A stretch of 12,249 nt of DNA from Actinomycetota bacterium (lineage in GTDB: Bacteria > Actinomycetota > Actinomycetes > S36-B12), in the NCBI GenBank assembly GCA_009702725.1, contig WLHM01000012.1, positions 1 to 12,249 of the forward strand. The letters are read 5' to 3'. Shown piece by piece: positions 1-7,321 of the stretch. Each line of letters begins with the position of its first letter. Position 1 is the first letter of the stretch. The position numbers and the translations under genes were made by a program. The notes under the pieces are model-generated. The model saw only the letters and a program-made list of their open reading frames with translations. It was not told the origin of the DNA and ran no database searches.

Positions 1-423
1 CCTGGTGACCTAGCTCTCACTTGGGCATCAGGAATCTTGAACCCGCCAACACCAAGCCACCGCCTCATGGTCGCACTAGATGGCTCAAGTGGCTCCGATG
101 TGCTGGTTGGATACGCCGCCTTCGGACCCAGTACTGATCCAGATTCTGACCCCGCCACCGCAGAATTGCTCGCCCTAGTTATTGATCCGGATTGCATACG
201 TCAAGGGCATGGGTCAAGGCTCCTGGCTGCCACCGTTGATCATTTGCGTGCCAGCGGAAGCCGGACACTAATTACTTGGCTCCCGTTAGCTGATGTACTT
301 TCAAGGGCATTTTTCATAATAAGTGGTTGGGGCCCGGACTCTGCATTCCGCGATCGCGTCATCAGCGAAGAAACAGTCCTGCGCGAAGTGCGACTGGTAA
401 CCGATATTGAGATCGCACCTTAA
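1..423 (+). CDS. GNAT family N-acetyltransferase, 3' part (5' end outside window)
   Basis: The frame is open from base 1 to a TAA at 421-423, giving 140 visible residues, so the true start lies upstream. A TTG at 37 is possible, but the codons before it continue in frame. The acetyl-CoA binding motif A is clear: Arg-Gln-Gly-His-Gly-Ser at about visible residues 67-72, preceded by a beta strand (ELLALVIDPD) and followed by a helix (LLAATVDHLR). The C-terminal part has the usual GNAT 'F..SGWGPDSAFR' segment and ends in a 'VRLVTDIEI' strand. I recall similar endings in uncharacterised actinobacterial GNAT proteins. The acceptor substrate cannot be read from the sequence. It converges on the FAD-linked oxidase at 571, with a hairpin in the gap. 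The family call is firm, the substrate unknown. Confidence 0.8.
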   Translation, partial: PGDLALTWASGILNPPTPSHRLMVALDGSSGSDVLVGYAAFGPSTDPDSDPATAELLALVIDPDCIRQGHGSRLLAATVDHLRASGSRTLITWLPLADVLSRAFFIISGWGPDSAFRDRVISEETVLREVRLVTDIEIAP

Positions 424-437
424 TTTTTTAGTAAGTA

Positions 438-466
438 GGCCGGCGGATCCCCCGTGCCCGCCGGCC
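438..466. terminator. GC-rich hairpin between convergent genes, possible bidirectional terminator
   Basis: A perfect 9-bp inverted repeat, GGCCGGCGG (438-446) and CCGCCGGCC (458-466), encloses an 11-base loop. It lies 15 bases past the GNAT stop and is the only strong stem in the 424-570 gap. Weaker ones are GCGCT/AGCGC at 482-486/498-502 and CCCG/CGGG at 517-520/524-527. No T-run follows the stem on either strand: the TTTTTT at 424-429 lies on the wrong side for the + strand and reads as A on the minus strand. As an intrinsic terminator it would be of the U-less type often proposed for actinobacteria. The stem is seen directly; termination is inferred from its placement. Confidence 0.5.
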
Positions 467-570
467 CGTACCTAAATCCGCGCGCTTTCAGGCTAGCAGC
501 GCACCCCGGCTTTGTCCCCGTTTCGGGAGTTACTGAGCAGGCTTTGCCCGCGCCCCCTCACACTAATCAC

Positions 571-2244
571 TTACTCCGCAACTTGGATAAGCACACCCGG
601 GTTCATGATCCCCGTTGGGTCAAGCTCTAATTTGATGGCCCGCAAAAGCCCCATCCCAACCGGGCCAATTTCGGCACCTAGCCAGGGTGCGTGCTCGCGG
701 CCAATAGCGTGGTGGTGGGTGATTGTTCCGCCCGCCGGATGCAATGCAGAACTAATTGCTGCTTTCGCTGCCACCCAACGTTTGATGGAGTCTGCTCCTC
801 CGCTATCGATTACGGTGAAGTAAAGCGAGGCTCCCGTCTCATAGACGTGCGAAATATGCGACATGACATACGGGGTGTGCTCAGGGTCAACCAGAGCGGC
901 AAGAGCTGCCCGCCGTGCAACCTCATGAAGATTTGGCAGTTCGGCCCAAGAGGTTGCGGTCTCGAAGGTTTCAACCAGGTAGCCACTATCTAGCAAGGTG
1001 TCTCGTAGATACGGGCCCGAGAACCGTCCATGCTCCCAAGTTGCACCTACCCCCTTGCCTAGCGCAACTACGCCGAACTTCTTCAAAACCGCCCACGCAG
1101 CATCGCGCCGCGCGGTCAAAATCGCCTCGGAATGCTCCTCCCAGCCAATAATCAAGAGCGCACCCTGGCCTACTCCGCGGGCTGCTAAATACCGGTCGAA
1201 TATTTTGCGTTTAAGTCCTACGGGCCCCGACATCGCAAGTGTTGCAACGGTTTCTGCCTCATCCGAAAGCCGTATCACCGCACTGGTTAACCCAAGTTGC
1301 GCCAGCTCGCGGCAGGCATCAATACCCGCTTCAAAACAAGGGGCAATCGCCCCTTCATAGCGGCGGGCAATCGCAAGGCGCCGCACCCGCAGGGTGATTT
1401 CGGTGATGATGCCAAATGCCCCCTCGCTTCCAAGGGCAAGTTGCATCAAGTTTGGCCCGGCAGCACTCGCCGGCACCCGGCCCGCGGACCAAGTACCAAT
1501 TGGCGTGGCGAGGGTCACCGACTCAATCATGTCGTCAATTCGGCCATAACCAGTTGATGCCTGCCCGGCGGATCGAGTTGCGGCATACCCACCGATGCTC
1601 GCACGCTCCCATGACTGAGGCAGGTGACCAAGGGTGAACCCGCTGGCTCCCAGCAGGCGCTCGAGAACCGGCCCGGTCATTCCAGGTTGCACTCGTACCA
1701 GGCCCGACACCTCGTCAAGTGAGACGAGCGCACTGAGTTTGTCCAAACCGATAACGATGCCAACTGGGTCAGTTGGTCTGGTGACTCCCCCAACAACCGA
1801 GGTGCCGCCGCCATACGGCACCACCGATATCCGGTGCGCAACGCAAATGCGAAGCACCTCCAACACTTGTTCATGGCTTGTTGGCTGCAACACGGCGGCT
1901 GGGACGGTGCTGGTATCCGCGCCACGACGGTGGAGCATGTCTACGTATGACATCCCTCGGCTGTGAAACAGCCGAGCCATGGGATCAAGTAGTACCTGCG
2001 ACTCGCCGATCGCAGCAGTAAAGGCCGCGAGCGCGGCGGCCGGGAGCCTGGATTCCGGAATCACATCCTTTGCGACGGGTATCGGAGCAACTGGCCTACC
2101 TGCTCCCACCTGGGATTCCAGGAACTCCCGGGCGAGCTGGCCCAGGGCCACCGGTTTCGGCGACCTCCCCCAACGGGTAAACCGATCAGCGATGTCTGGG
2201 GTCAGTGCTAGGGGGTTCACGGTCACTATGAAAGCCTGACACAC
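571..2244 (-). CDS. FAD-linked oxidase of the alkyl-DHAP synthase (AGPS) family
   Basis: The longest frame gives 557 residues from a GTG at 2244. GTG at 2226 and 2220 are equally plausible starts. The FAD-binding (PCMH-type) domain spans about residues 115-285, with the phosphate-binding PYGGGTSVVGG at 143-153 and GG-x-x-ATRSAGQ-x-S-x-x-YG near 218-234. The C-terminal half carries three features known from animal alkylglycerone-phosphate synthase: Arg325 in a VIRLSD context (matching the human Arg mutated in chondrodysplasia), Tyr475 in SLYFTV (catalytic tyrosine context), and a His triplet at 510-512 followed by WL and a GIMNPG end. The family reaction swaps the acyl chain of acyl-DHAP for a fatty alcohol, making an ether lipid precursor. 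Many bacterial members are uncharacterised, so another flavin oxidase role remains possible. It sits divergent to glpD, whose product DHAP is upstream of the AGPS substrate. Confidence 0.82.
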   Translation of the reverse strand: MCQAFIVTVNPLALTPDIADRFTRWGRSPKPVALGQLAREFLESQVGAGRPVAPIPVAKDVIPESRLPAAALAAFTAAIGESQVLLDPMARLFHSRGMSYVDMLHRRGADTSTVPAAVLQPTSHEQVLEVLRICVAHRISVVPYGGGTSVVGGVTRPTDPVGIVIGLDKLSALVSLDEVSGLVRVQPGMTGPVLERLLGASGFTLGHLPQSWERASIGGYAATRSAGQASTGYGRIDDMIESVTLATPIGTWSAGRVPASAAGPNLMQLALGSEGAFGIITEITLRVRRLAIARRYEGAIAPCFEAGIDACRELAQLGLTSAVIRLSDEAETVATLAMSGPVGLKRKIFDRYLAARGVGQGALLIIGWEEHSEAILTARRDAAWAVLKKFGVVALGKGVGATWEHGRFSGPYLRDTLLDSGYLVETFETATSWAELPNLHEVARRAALAALVDPEHTPYVMSHISHVYETGASLYFTVIDSGGADSIKRWVAAKAAISSALHPAGGTITHHHAIGREHAPWLGAEIGPVGMGLLRAIKLELDPTGIMNPGVLIQVAE

Positions 2245-3780
2245 ATGAGCGTGGACTTCCTTCCGGTGGGTGATCCACTGGCCGACCTCTCCCCAGAGCG
2301 CCGCCGCCGGGATGAAAGCGCCCTGGCGGAAACCGTATTTGACGTAATTGTCATCGGCGGTGGCATCACTGGAACGGGGATCGCGCTAGATGCCGCAACC
2401 CGAGGTCTTTCGGTCCTGCTACTCGAGTCCAATGATCTGGCATTTGGCACTTCGAGGTGGTCGAGCAAGTTGGTGCACGGAGGTCTTCGGTATCTAGCAA
2501 ATGGACAAGTTGACGTCGCCTGGGAGAGCGCCGTAGAGCGCGGCCACCTGATGACGAATATCGCACCCCACCTAGTTCGTGCGCTCGCGCAAGTGGTGCC
2601 GATCATGAACGACACCAGCTTTGGCTCAGCGGTTCTGACTCGAGCGGGTTTCGCGGCCGGAGATGCACTACGCGCACTTTCTCGTACCAGCAGACATGTG
2701 CTGCCGGGGGCACATGTAATTAGCCCCGCAAAGACCCGCCGGTTGCTGCCGGCTATTGATGGTGCGCGGGTGCGCGGTGGGCTATTGGCTTGGGATGGAC
2801 TCTTGGAAGACGATGCACGCCTAGTGGTCGCGGTTGCTCGAACAGCCGCCGCCTACGGTGCTCGAATTCTTATCGGATACCGAGTCTTATCCGCCGACGG
2901 TACGAGCGTCAGTGTCGCCAACGACGAAGATGAGCAAATCGAGATACGCGCCAAGAACGTGATAAGTGCAACAGGGGTTTGGGCTGAAGTATTTGATCCC
3001 CAGGTAGTGATAACCCCATCGCGCGGGACCCATGTGGTGCTGCGCGCTGAGACATTGCAACGACCGCGAGCGGCGATGACTGTTCCAGTACCTGAAATGC
3101 ATGGGCGATACTGCTTTGTATTACCCAGACCAGATGGTCTACTACTTGCGGGTATCACCGATATTGATGAGCCCGGCCCGATTGCCGATGTGCCGTACAC
3201 ACCCCAGGAGGACGTCAACTGGATTTTGGCTCAAGTCTCCCGTGTGTTGCAGACTCCGATCACGGCAAATGACGCCGTAGGGGCTTTCACCGGGCTGCGT
3301 CCTTTAGTGGCACCACCACAAGCCCCCAATGGTGAAACCTCAGACATCTCGCGCCGACATTTGGTACGCCGCGGCGAAAGTGGAGTCATCACGGTAACCG
3401 GCGGCAAACTCACCACCTACCGGCGCATGGCACAAGATGCCGTCGATCTGATCAGTGACAAACCCTGCCGAACCACGCAGGTCGCTCTCGTAGGCGCCGG
3501 GCCAGCGCCTCCCGCACTCGCGCTCCCCGCCCGTTTGATCCGTCGATATGGCGCCGAGGCCGCGCGGGTTGCTTCACTTGCCGATGAACACCCACAGCTA
3601 CTTGAGCCGCTAACCCCGGAAATCGGGGTCCGAGGTGTTGAACTGGTCTTCGCGGTTCGCTGCGAAGGTGCTCGTTCAATTGACGATGTCCTCGAACGGC
3701 GGACCCGGCTCTCACTGGTGCCAAGTGACCTTGCTGCCGCAGCGCCACGTGCGAAGGAAATCCTTGACGAATACACCTGA
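2245..3780 (+). CDS. glpD: Aerobic glycerol-3-phosphate dehydrogenase (FAD)
   Basis: 511 residues, close to the usual length of about 500-580. It oxidises sn-glycerol 3-phosphate to dihydroxyacetone phosphate and passes electrons through FAD to the quinone pool at the inner face of the membrane. The N-terminal Rossmann motif is VIVIGGGITGTGIALDAATRG (from residue 34; glycines 38-40, 43 and 45). The family segment SSKLVHGGLRYL follows at 73-84. The substrate-side region includes FTGLRPL near 348-354 and the TGGKLTTYRRMA signature at 385-396. A short DAO-type C-terminal domain contains DVLERRTRLSL near 481-491. The ATG at 2245 abuts the divergent GTG of the oxidase and has no clear Shine-Dalgarno; GTG at 2251 or 2266 are alternatives, and a leaderless mRNA is possible. 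The 3' end overlaps azlC by 17 bases. Confidence 0.93.
   Translation: MSVDFLPVGDPLADLSPERRRRDESALAETVFDVIVIGGGITGTGIALDAATRGLSVLLLESNDLAFGTSRWSSKLVHGGLRYLANGQVDVAWESAVERGHLMTNIAPHLVRALAQVVPIMNDTSFGSAVLTRAGFAAGDALRALSRTSRHVLPGAHVISPAKTRRLLPAIDGARVRGGLLAWDGLLEDDARLVVAVARTAAAYGARILIGYRVLSADGTSVSVANDEDEQIEIRAKNVISATGVWAEVFDPQVVITPSRGTHVVLRAETLQRPRAAMTVPVPEMHGRYCFVLPRPDGLLLAGITDIDEPGPIADVPYTPQEDVNWILAQVSRVLQTPITANDAVGAFTGLRPLVAPPQAPNGETSDISRRHLVRRGESGVITVTGGKLTTYRRMAQDAVDLISDKPCRTTQVALVGAGPAPPALALPARLIRRYGAEAARVASLADEHPQLLEPLTPEIGVRGVELVFAVRCEGARSIDDVLERRTRLSLVPSDLAAAAPRAKEILDEYT
3753..3760 (+). promoter_or_regulatory. Ribosome binding site that sets the azlC start
   Basis: GAAGGAAA lies inside the end of glpD, six bases upstream (core AAGGA) of the TTG at 3764. 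No comparable purine run precedes the earlier in-frame starts, which would add a long non-conserved leader read from glpD codons. This is why I place the azlC start at 3764. Confidence 0.6.
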
Positions 3781-4447
3781 GGGCAGCAAACGGCCAATAA
3801 CTACGAGTGCAATAGGAATCGGCCTAGCAACCGGCGCATATGGGCTTTCCTTCGGCGCCATTAGCGTTGCTAGCGGGCTGAGCGCACTGCAGACCCAGAC
3901 CCTTTCACTACTCATGTTCACCGGGGCCTCTCAGTTTGCGCTCGTTGGAGTCCTAGGAGCCGGTGGTGGTGCAATAGCCGCCGTGCTGACCGCCTGGCTA
4001 CTTGGCGCCCGCAATGGACTGTATGCCTTGCACATTGCCCCAACTTTGAACTTGCGCGGCCTACTCAAGCCGGTGGCTGCGCAATTAACAATTGATGAAT
4101 CAACCGCGATGTCAATCGCACATGATCACACGGCGACCCACAGCCGTCACGCATTTTGGGCAACTGGAATTTCGGTTTACATACTTTGGAATATCGGGAC
4201 GCTACTTGGTGCACTCGGCGCCTCGGCAATTGGTGACCCAGCGGTACTCGGCCTCGATGCAGCCATCCCCGCCGGCTTTCTCGCACTTCTATGGCCCAGG
4301 TTGCGCGATCGCACCGCCTGGGCAATTGCTGCCGGTGGTGCCACCGTCGCGCTGGTTCTGACTCCACTAACACGCTCGGGTGTGCCGGTACTTGCATCTG
4401 CACTAATTGCCGTTTTCGCCGGATACCGCTTACGGGATCGAACATGA
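3764..4447 (+). CDS. azlC: AzlC family permease, large subunit of branched-chain amino acid exporter
   Basis: 227 residues from TTG 3764, matching the usual AzlC length of about 230. The frame is open further upstream, to 3635, but that extension is hydrophilic and overlaps glpD, so I reject it. The protein is an integral membrane protein with several hydrophobic spans. It carries the family landmarks LLMFTGASQFALVG (49-62), the re-entrant LLGARNGLY (79-87), a conserved TIDESTAM stretch (109-116) and NIGTLLGALG (143-152). With AzlD it forms a two-component exporter; known relatives are B. subtilis AzlCD (azaleucine resistance) and E. coli YgaZH (valine export). Its exact substrate here is inferred. 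It overlaps glpD by 17 bases and azlD by four (ATGA), so translational coupling is likely. Confidence 0.88.
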   Translation: MTNTPEGSKRPITTSAIGIGLATGAYGLSFGAISVASGLSALQTQTLSLLMFTGASQFALVGVLGAGGGAIAAVLTAWLLGARNGLYALHIAPTLNLRGLLKPVAAQLTIDESTAMSIAHDHTATHSRHAFWATGISVYILWNIGTLLGALGASAIGDPAVLGLDAAIPAGFLALLWPRLRDRTAWAIAAGGATVALVLTPLTRSGVPVLASALIAVFAGYRLRDRT

Positions 4448-4755
4448 TTTGGGCCGCGGTTCTGCTCGGGTCACTCGGGTGCTACCTGGAAAAACTCTTT
4501 GGTTTCATTTTGCCACCGACGCTCCTTGATCGTCCGATGATTAGAAGCGTCGCAGCACTATTACCCATTGCAATGCTTTCTGCGCTGGTTGCGGTACAGA
4601 CATTTGGCGACGGACAATCACTGGTCATCGATGCCCGCGTGGCAGGTGTTGCGGTTGCCGTTGTAGCACTGCTACTGCGTGCACCATTCTTGGTGGTCGT
4701 GCTCGCTGCTGCAATTAGTGCCGCACTTCTACGCGCCTTTGGAGTTGCCACGTGA
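4444..4755 (+). CDS. azlD: AzlD family small subunit of branched-chain amino acid exporter
   Basis: 103 residues, typical for AzlD. ATG 4444 overlaps the azlC stop as ATGA. It is almost entirely hydrophobic, with spans near residues 3-23, 36-52 and 64-98. The family segment 'LGCYLEKLFGFILPP..LDRP.IR....LLPIAMLSAL' is recognisable near residues 11-48. AzlD has no known activity alone; it partners AzlC in the membrane. The frame continues upstream through azlC codons, but that part is hydrophilic and is the shadow of azlC. It ends in GTGA, shared with the start of the next gene. Confidence 0.85.
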   Translation: MIWAAVLLGSLGCYLEKLFGFILPPTLLDRPMIRSVAALLPIAMLSALVAVQTFGDGQSLVIDARVAGVAVAVVALLLRAPFLVVVLAAAISAALLRAFGVAT

Positions 4756-5255
4756 TGAACGACCCGCGCCGCCCGATCTTTGGCTTCCTTTGGCCACCCA
4801 CTGACAATGCAGTTGATGGTGATTTTCAGCAAATTCGAATGATTCGCATACCGGCTCGCGGGCCTTGGCGTCTAATTTTATTAGTGGGTTCGTCCTTGCT
4901 CGTCGTGATGTTTGCTGGAGTAGCAATCATGTCAATAGCCGGCGCCGGCGTCCTGCCCGTGCTAGCCACGGGGGCGGTTTTGGCTAGCACCGTCGTGATA
5001 TTGCTACGTGGCTGGTCGATTGGCACTTATGTCAACGATGAGGCAATGACCGTCCGGCGAATGTTCAGTTCGACAGCCTGCCGCTGGTCGAACGTTGCTC
5101 GCGTTGAGTGTTCCGAACGGGCAGTGGTTCTCTATCTGGCCGATGGCTCGATGATGTTAACCAGCATCACGGTTAACTCCCTTGATACTTGGCTGCGGCC
5201 AACCGCGTATGACGCTGCCGTAATTGCATTCGAAAACTGGGCCCGGAAGAACTAG
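4752..5255 (+). CDS. Small membrane protein with possible bacterial PH-like domain, function unknown
   Basis: 167 residues from GTG 4752, which overlaps the azlD stop as GTGA; the very next codon, ATG 4755, is an equally good start. After a 35-40 residue cytoplasmic-looking N-terminus there are two hydrophobic spans, about 39-60 and 65-86. A roughly 80-residue soluble tail follows (WSIGTYVNDEAMTVRRMFS..., CRWSNVARVEC, AVVLYLADGSMM), rich in beta strands. That architecture resembles small bacterial membrane proteins with a PH-like (bPH2 or PH_9 type) tail, where a conserved Trp-Ser/Asp-x-Val-x-x-Val follows a short beta hairpin. I do not recognise a specific family name and assign no function. 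It is the last gene of the glpD-azlC-azlD run and ends two bases from the dapB stop. Confidence 0.7.
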   Translation: MMNDPRRPIFGFLWPPTDNAVDGDFQQIRMIRIPARGPWRLILLVGSSLLVVMFAGVAIMSIAGAGVLPVLATGAVLASTVVILLRGWSIGTYVNDEAMTVRRMFSSTACRWSNVARVECSERAVVLYLADGSMMLTSITVNSLDTWLRPTAYDAAVIAFENWARKN

Positions 5256-5257
5256 CG

Positions 5258-6010
5258 CTACTCGAGTTCTAGATAGTGGGCCAGCCCCACCGTTAGGCCC
5301 GGATGACTACCAACCGAACGTACGCCAAGAAGAACTCCTGGCATAAATGAAGCCCGATCATATGAATCGTGTCTAATTGAAAGAGTCTCACCAGCATCAC
5401 CGAAAATTACTTCTTGGTGGGCGACCAAGCCTCGCGCCCGCACCGAGTGGACCCGAATACCGTCAACCAGCGCGCCCCTAGCCCCTGGTAACTCTTGTGA
5501 AGTGGCATCTGGCATCGCTGGGCGCTCAGCAACCTCGCGCGCCTGCGCGATCATTGCCGCGGTATGCCGCGCCGTGCCCGATGGCGCATCGACCTTTTCA
5601 GGGTGGTGTAGTTCAACGATTTCAACGGACTCAAAGTACGGGGCCGCCTTAGCTGCAAACGCCATCATCAGGACCGCGGCGATCGCGAAGTTAGGAGCAA
5701 TTAAAACGCCAACTTCCGGGTTCATCGAACACCAACTGCGCACCTGGTCAATTCTGGAAGAATCAAAACCTGTCGTGCCGACTACGACACTGATTCCGTT
5801 ACCAATGCAAAAATCAAGAGTAGTCATCACCGCATCAGGTGTAGTGAAATCAACTACAACGTTGGCGCCTTTGAGTAATTCGAGTGAGTCACCGATGTCA
5901 ATCGCTGCGAAGAGTTCACAGTCCGGAGCTGCAGCAATTGCGGCGACAACCGTCGCGCCCATTTTCCCTCTAGCACCGACAACCCCGACCTTTAAGTTGC
6001 TTTTGCTCAT
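5258..6010 (-). CDS. dapB: 4-hydroxy-tetrahydrodipicolinate reductase
   Basis: 250 residues, as in actinobacterial DapB. It reduces the dehydration product of 4-hydroxy-tetrahydrodipicolinate with NAD(P)H on the diaminopimelate/lysine pathway, in the cytoplasm. The N-terminal nucleotide-binding loop is GVVGARGKMG (9-18), followed by VDFTTPDAV (53-61), VGTTGF (77-82) and APNFAI (105-110). The catalytic signature ELHHPEKVDAPSGTA is at 133-147, with His135 and Lys139 corresponding to the known acid/base pair and SGTA binding the substrate carboxylate. The C-terminal RARGLVAHQEVIFG and SYDRASF segments are also present. ATG 6010 lies nine bases past the M16 peptidase stop, with AAGG upstream, so it is very probably co-transcribed with that gene. 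Confidence 0.97.
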   Translation of the reverse strand: MSKSNLKVGVVGARGKMGATVVAAIAAAPDCELFAAIDIGDSLELLKGANVVVDFTTPDAVMTTLDFCIGNGISVVVGTTGFDSSRIDQVRSWCSMNPEVGVLIAPNFAIAAVLMMAFAAKAAPYFESVEIVELHHPEKVDAPSGTARHTAAMIAQAREVAERPAMPDATSQELPGARGALVDGIRVHSVRARGLVAHQEVIFGDAGETLSIRHDSYDRASFMPGVLLGVRSVGSHPGLTVGLAHYLELE

Positions 6011-6019
6011 GCCGGGACC

Positions 6020-7321
6020 TTATCCGGTAAACACTGATTCATCTGCAAATGGCCCAATAACTGCAAGTCGCAACTCAGTATCTAGGAGCTCATTCGCGGC
6101 AGCATTTATTTCGTCGGGGGTAACGGCATCAACTTTGGCGAGCAATTGGTCAATACTCAGCAATGGCTCGTCATGGAGTTCAGAACGCGCTATCCGAGTC
6201 ATGCGCGCTCCGGTATCTTCTTGCCCCAGCACGGTTGAGCCTCGAACTTGCCCTTTACCGCGGTCTATCTCATCTCGCGTTAAACCACCAGCGACAAGGG
6301 ACTCAAGCTCGGTTCGACATACCTCAAGCACCGTCTTGACCTTATTTGGTAGGCAGCCCACATAGATGCCAAATAAGCCATCATCTGCAAAGCCTTGCGA
6401 AAAAGCGTAGACCGAATATGCAAGACCACGTTTTTCGCGGATTTCTTGGAAAAGCCGACTGCTCATGCCGCCGCCGAATGCGGTGGTCAAGACTGCGAGT
6501 GCATACCGGCGCTCATCGCTACGTGCAGGGCCAGGCACCCCGAGAACAAGGTGTGCCTGCTCGGTTGGGCGGTTATTAACTCTTATACCCGAGCCGTGCT
6601 GCTTCTTTTGACCTCGCCGGCGCGCTGGTTGCACATCGGCGCCCGCATCTAAGTACTCGGCGAATGCCTTCTTGACTTGCTTTACGACTAAGTCGTGATC
6701 AAGATTGCCGGCGGCGGCGATAACCATGGACTGCGGCTTATAGCGGGTTCGATAGAAGCGGTTTATCGCACCCCGCGGAATCGCCTCGATGGTTTCAGCC
6801 GTACCCAATACGGGACGACCAAGTGCGCCACCCTCGAAGAGCACTGCGGCAAAGTCATCGTGCACCACGTCACTTGGGTCATCATCATGCATCGCGATTT
6901 CTTCAAGAATGACGCCGCGCTCTGCCTCGACATCGTCATGACGAATGAGCGCATCATTTACTACATCGCTAACCACATCGATTGCCAATGGTAAATCTAC
7001 ATCCAATACCCGAGCGTAATAGCAGGTGTACTCCTTGGTAGTGAATGCATTGAGGTCTCCGCCGACCGCCTCAATTGAGGCAGATATGTCTAGGGCGGAG
7101 CGGCGTGAAGTGCCTTTGAATAGCAGGTGCTCAAGGTAGTGAGCCGAACCCATTTGAGCCGCGCTTTCATCACGGGACCCAACGGAAACCCAAATACCAA
7201 ATGCGACGGATCTAACGCCGGGTACTTGTTCGGTAATGATTCGCAATCCGCCCGGGAGGACGGTGCGGCGAACGGTGCTACCGTCGCCCTCCCGGAGCAG
7301 GGTGCGAGTACTAGCCCTCAT
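6020..7321 (-). CDS. M16 family zinc metallopeptidase (PepR/insulinase-like)
   Basis: 433 residues from ATG 7321. The inverted zinc-binding motif His-Tyr-Leu-Glu-His is at about 61-65 (within AHYLEHLLFKGT), and the third zinc ligand is a Glu of VILEEI near 140-141, about 76 residues on. The second lobe carries the REKRGLAYSVYAF segment that contacts substrate in this family. The protein resembles mitochondrial processing peptidase beta and mycobacterial PepR; its natural substrate is not known. Longer starts exist (GTG 7339, ATG 7342, TTG 7348), but 7321 gives about 21 residues before the conserved LPGG, as in PepR, and the shortest overlap with pnp (11 bases). No strong Shine-Dalgarno precedes any of them. 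It lies in the conserved pnp - M16 - dapB order. Confidence 0.92.
   Translation of the reverse strand: MRASTRTLLREGDGSTVRRTVLPGGLRIITEQVPGVRSVAFGIWVSVGSRDESAAQMGSAHYLEHLLFKGTSRRSALDISASIEAVGGDLNAFTTKEYTCYYARVLDVDLPLAIDVVSDVVNDALIRHDDVEAERGVILEEIAMHDDDPSDVVHDDFAAVLFEGGALGRPVLGTAETIEAIPRGAINRFYRTRYKPQSMVIAAAGNLDHDLVVKQVKKAFAEYLDAGADVQPARRRGQKKQHGSGIRVNNRPTEQAHLVLGVPGPARSDERRYALAVLTTAFGGGMSSRLFQEIREKRGLAYSVYAFSQGFADDGLFGIYVGCLPNKVKTVLEVCRTELESLVAGGLTRDEIDRGKGQVRGSTVLGQEDTGARMTRIARSELHDEPLLSIDQLLAKVDAVTPDEINAAANELLDTELRLAVIGPFADESVFTG

Noticed and set aside
508..546. Repeated GGCTTTG (508-514 and 540-546) in the convergent gap
   Set aside because: Only seven bases and two copies; expected by chance and not linked to any array or mobile element.
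3635..3763. Upstream extension of the azlC frame
   Set aside because: It is hydrophilic, read from glpD codons in another frame, and lacks family similarity; a ribosome binding site at 3753-3760 supports the TTG at 3764.
4065..4445. 126-codon minus-strand frame opposite azlC
   Set aside because: It has no family features and is fully antisense to azlC, whose membrane spans are clear.
5502..6365. 287-codon open frame on the + strand opposite dapB and the M16 gene
   Set aside because: It is Ser/Ala/Thr-rich, has no recognisable motif, and lies wholly antisense to two well-conserved genes; a shadow of codon bias.
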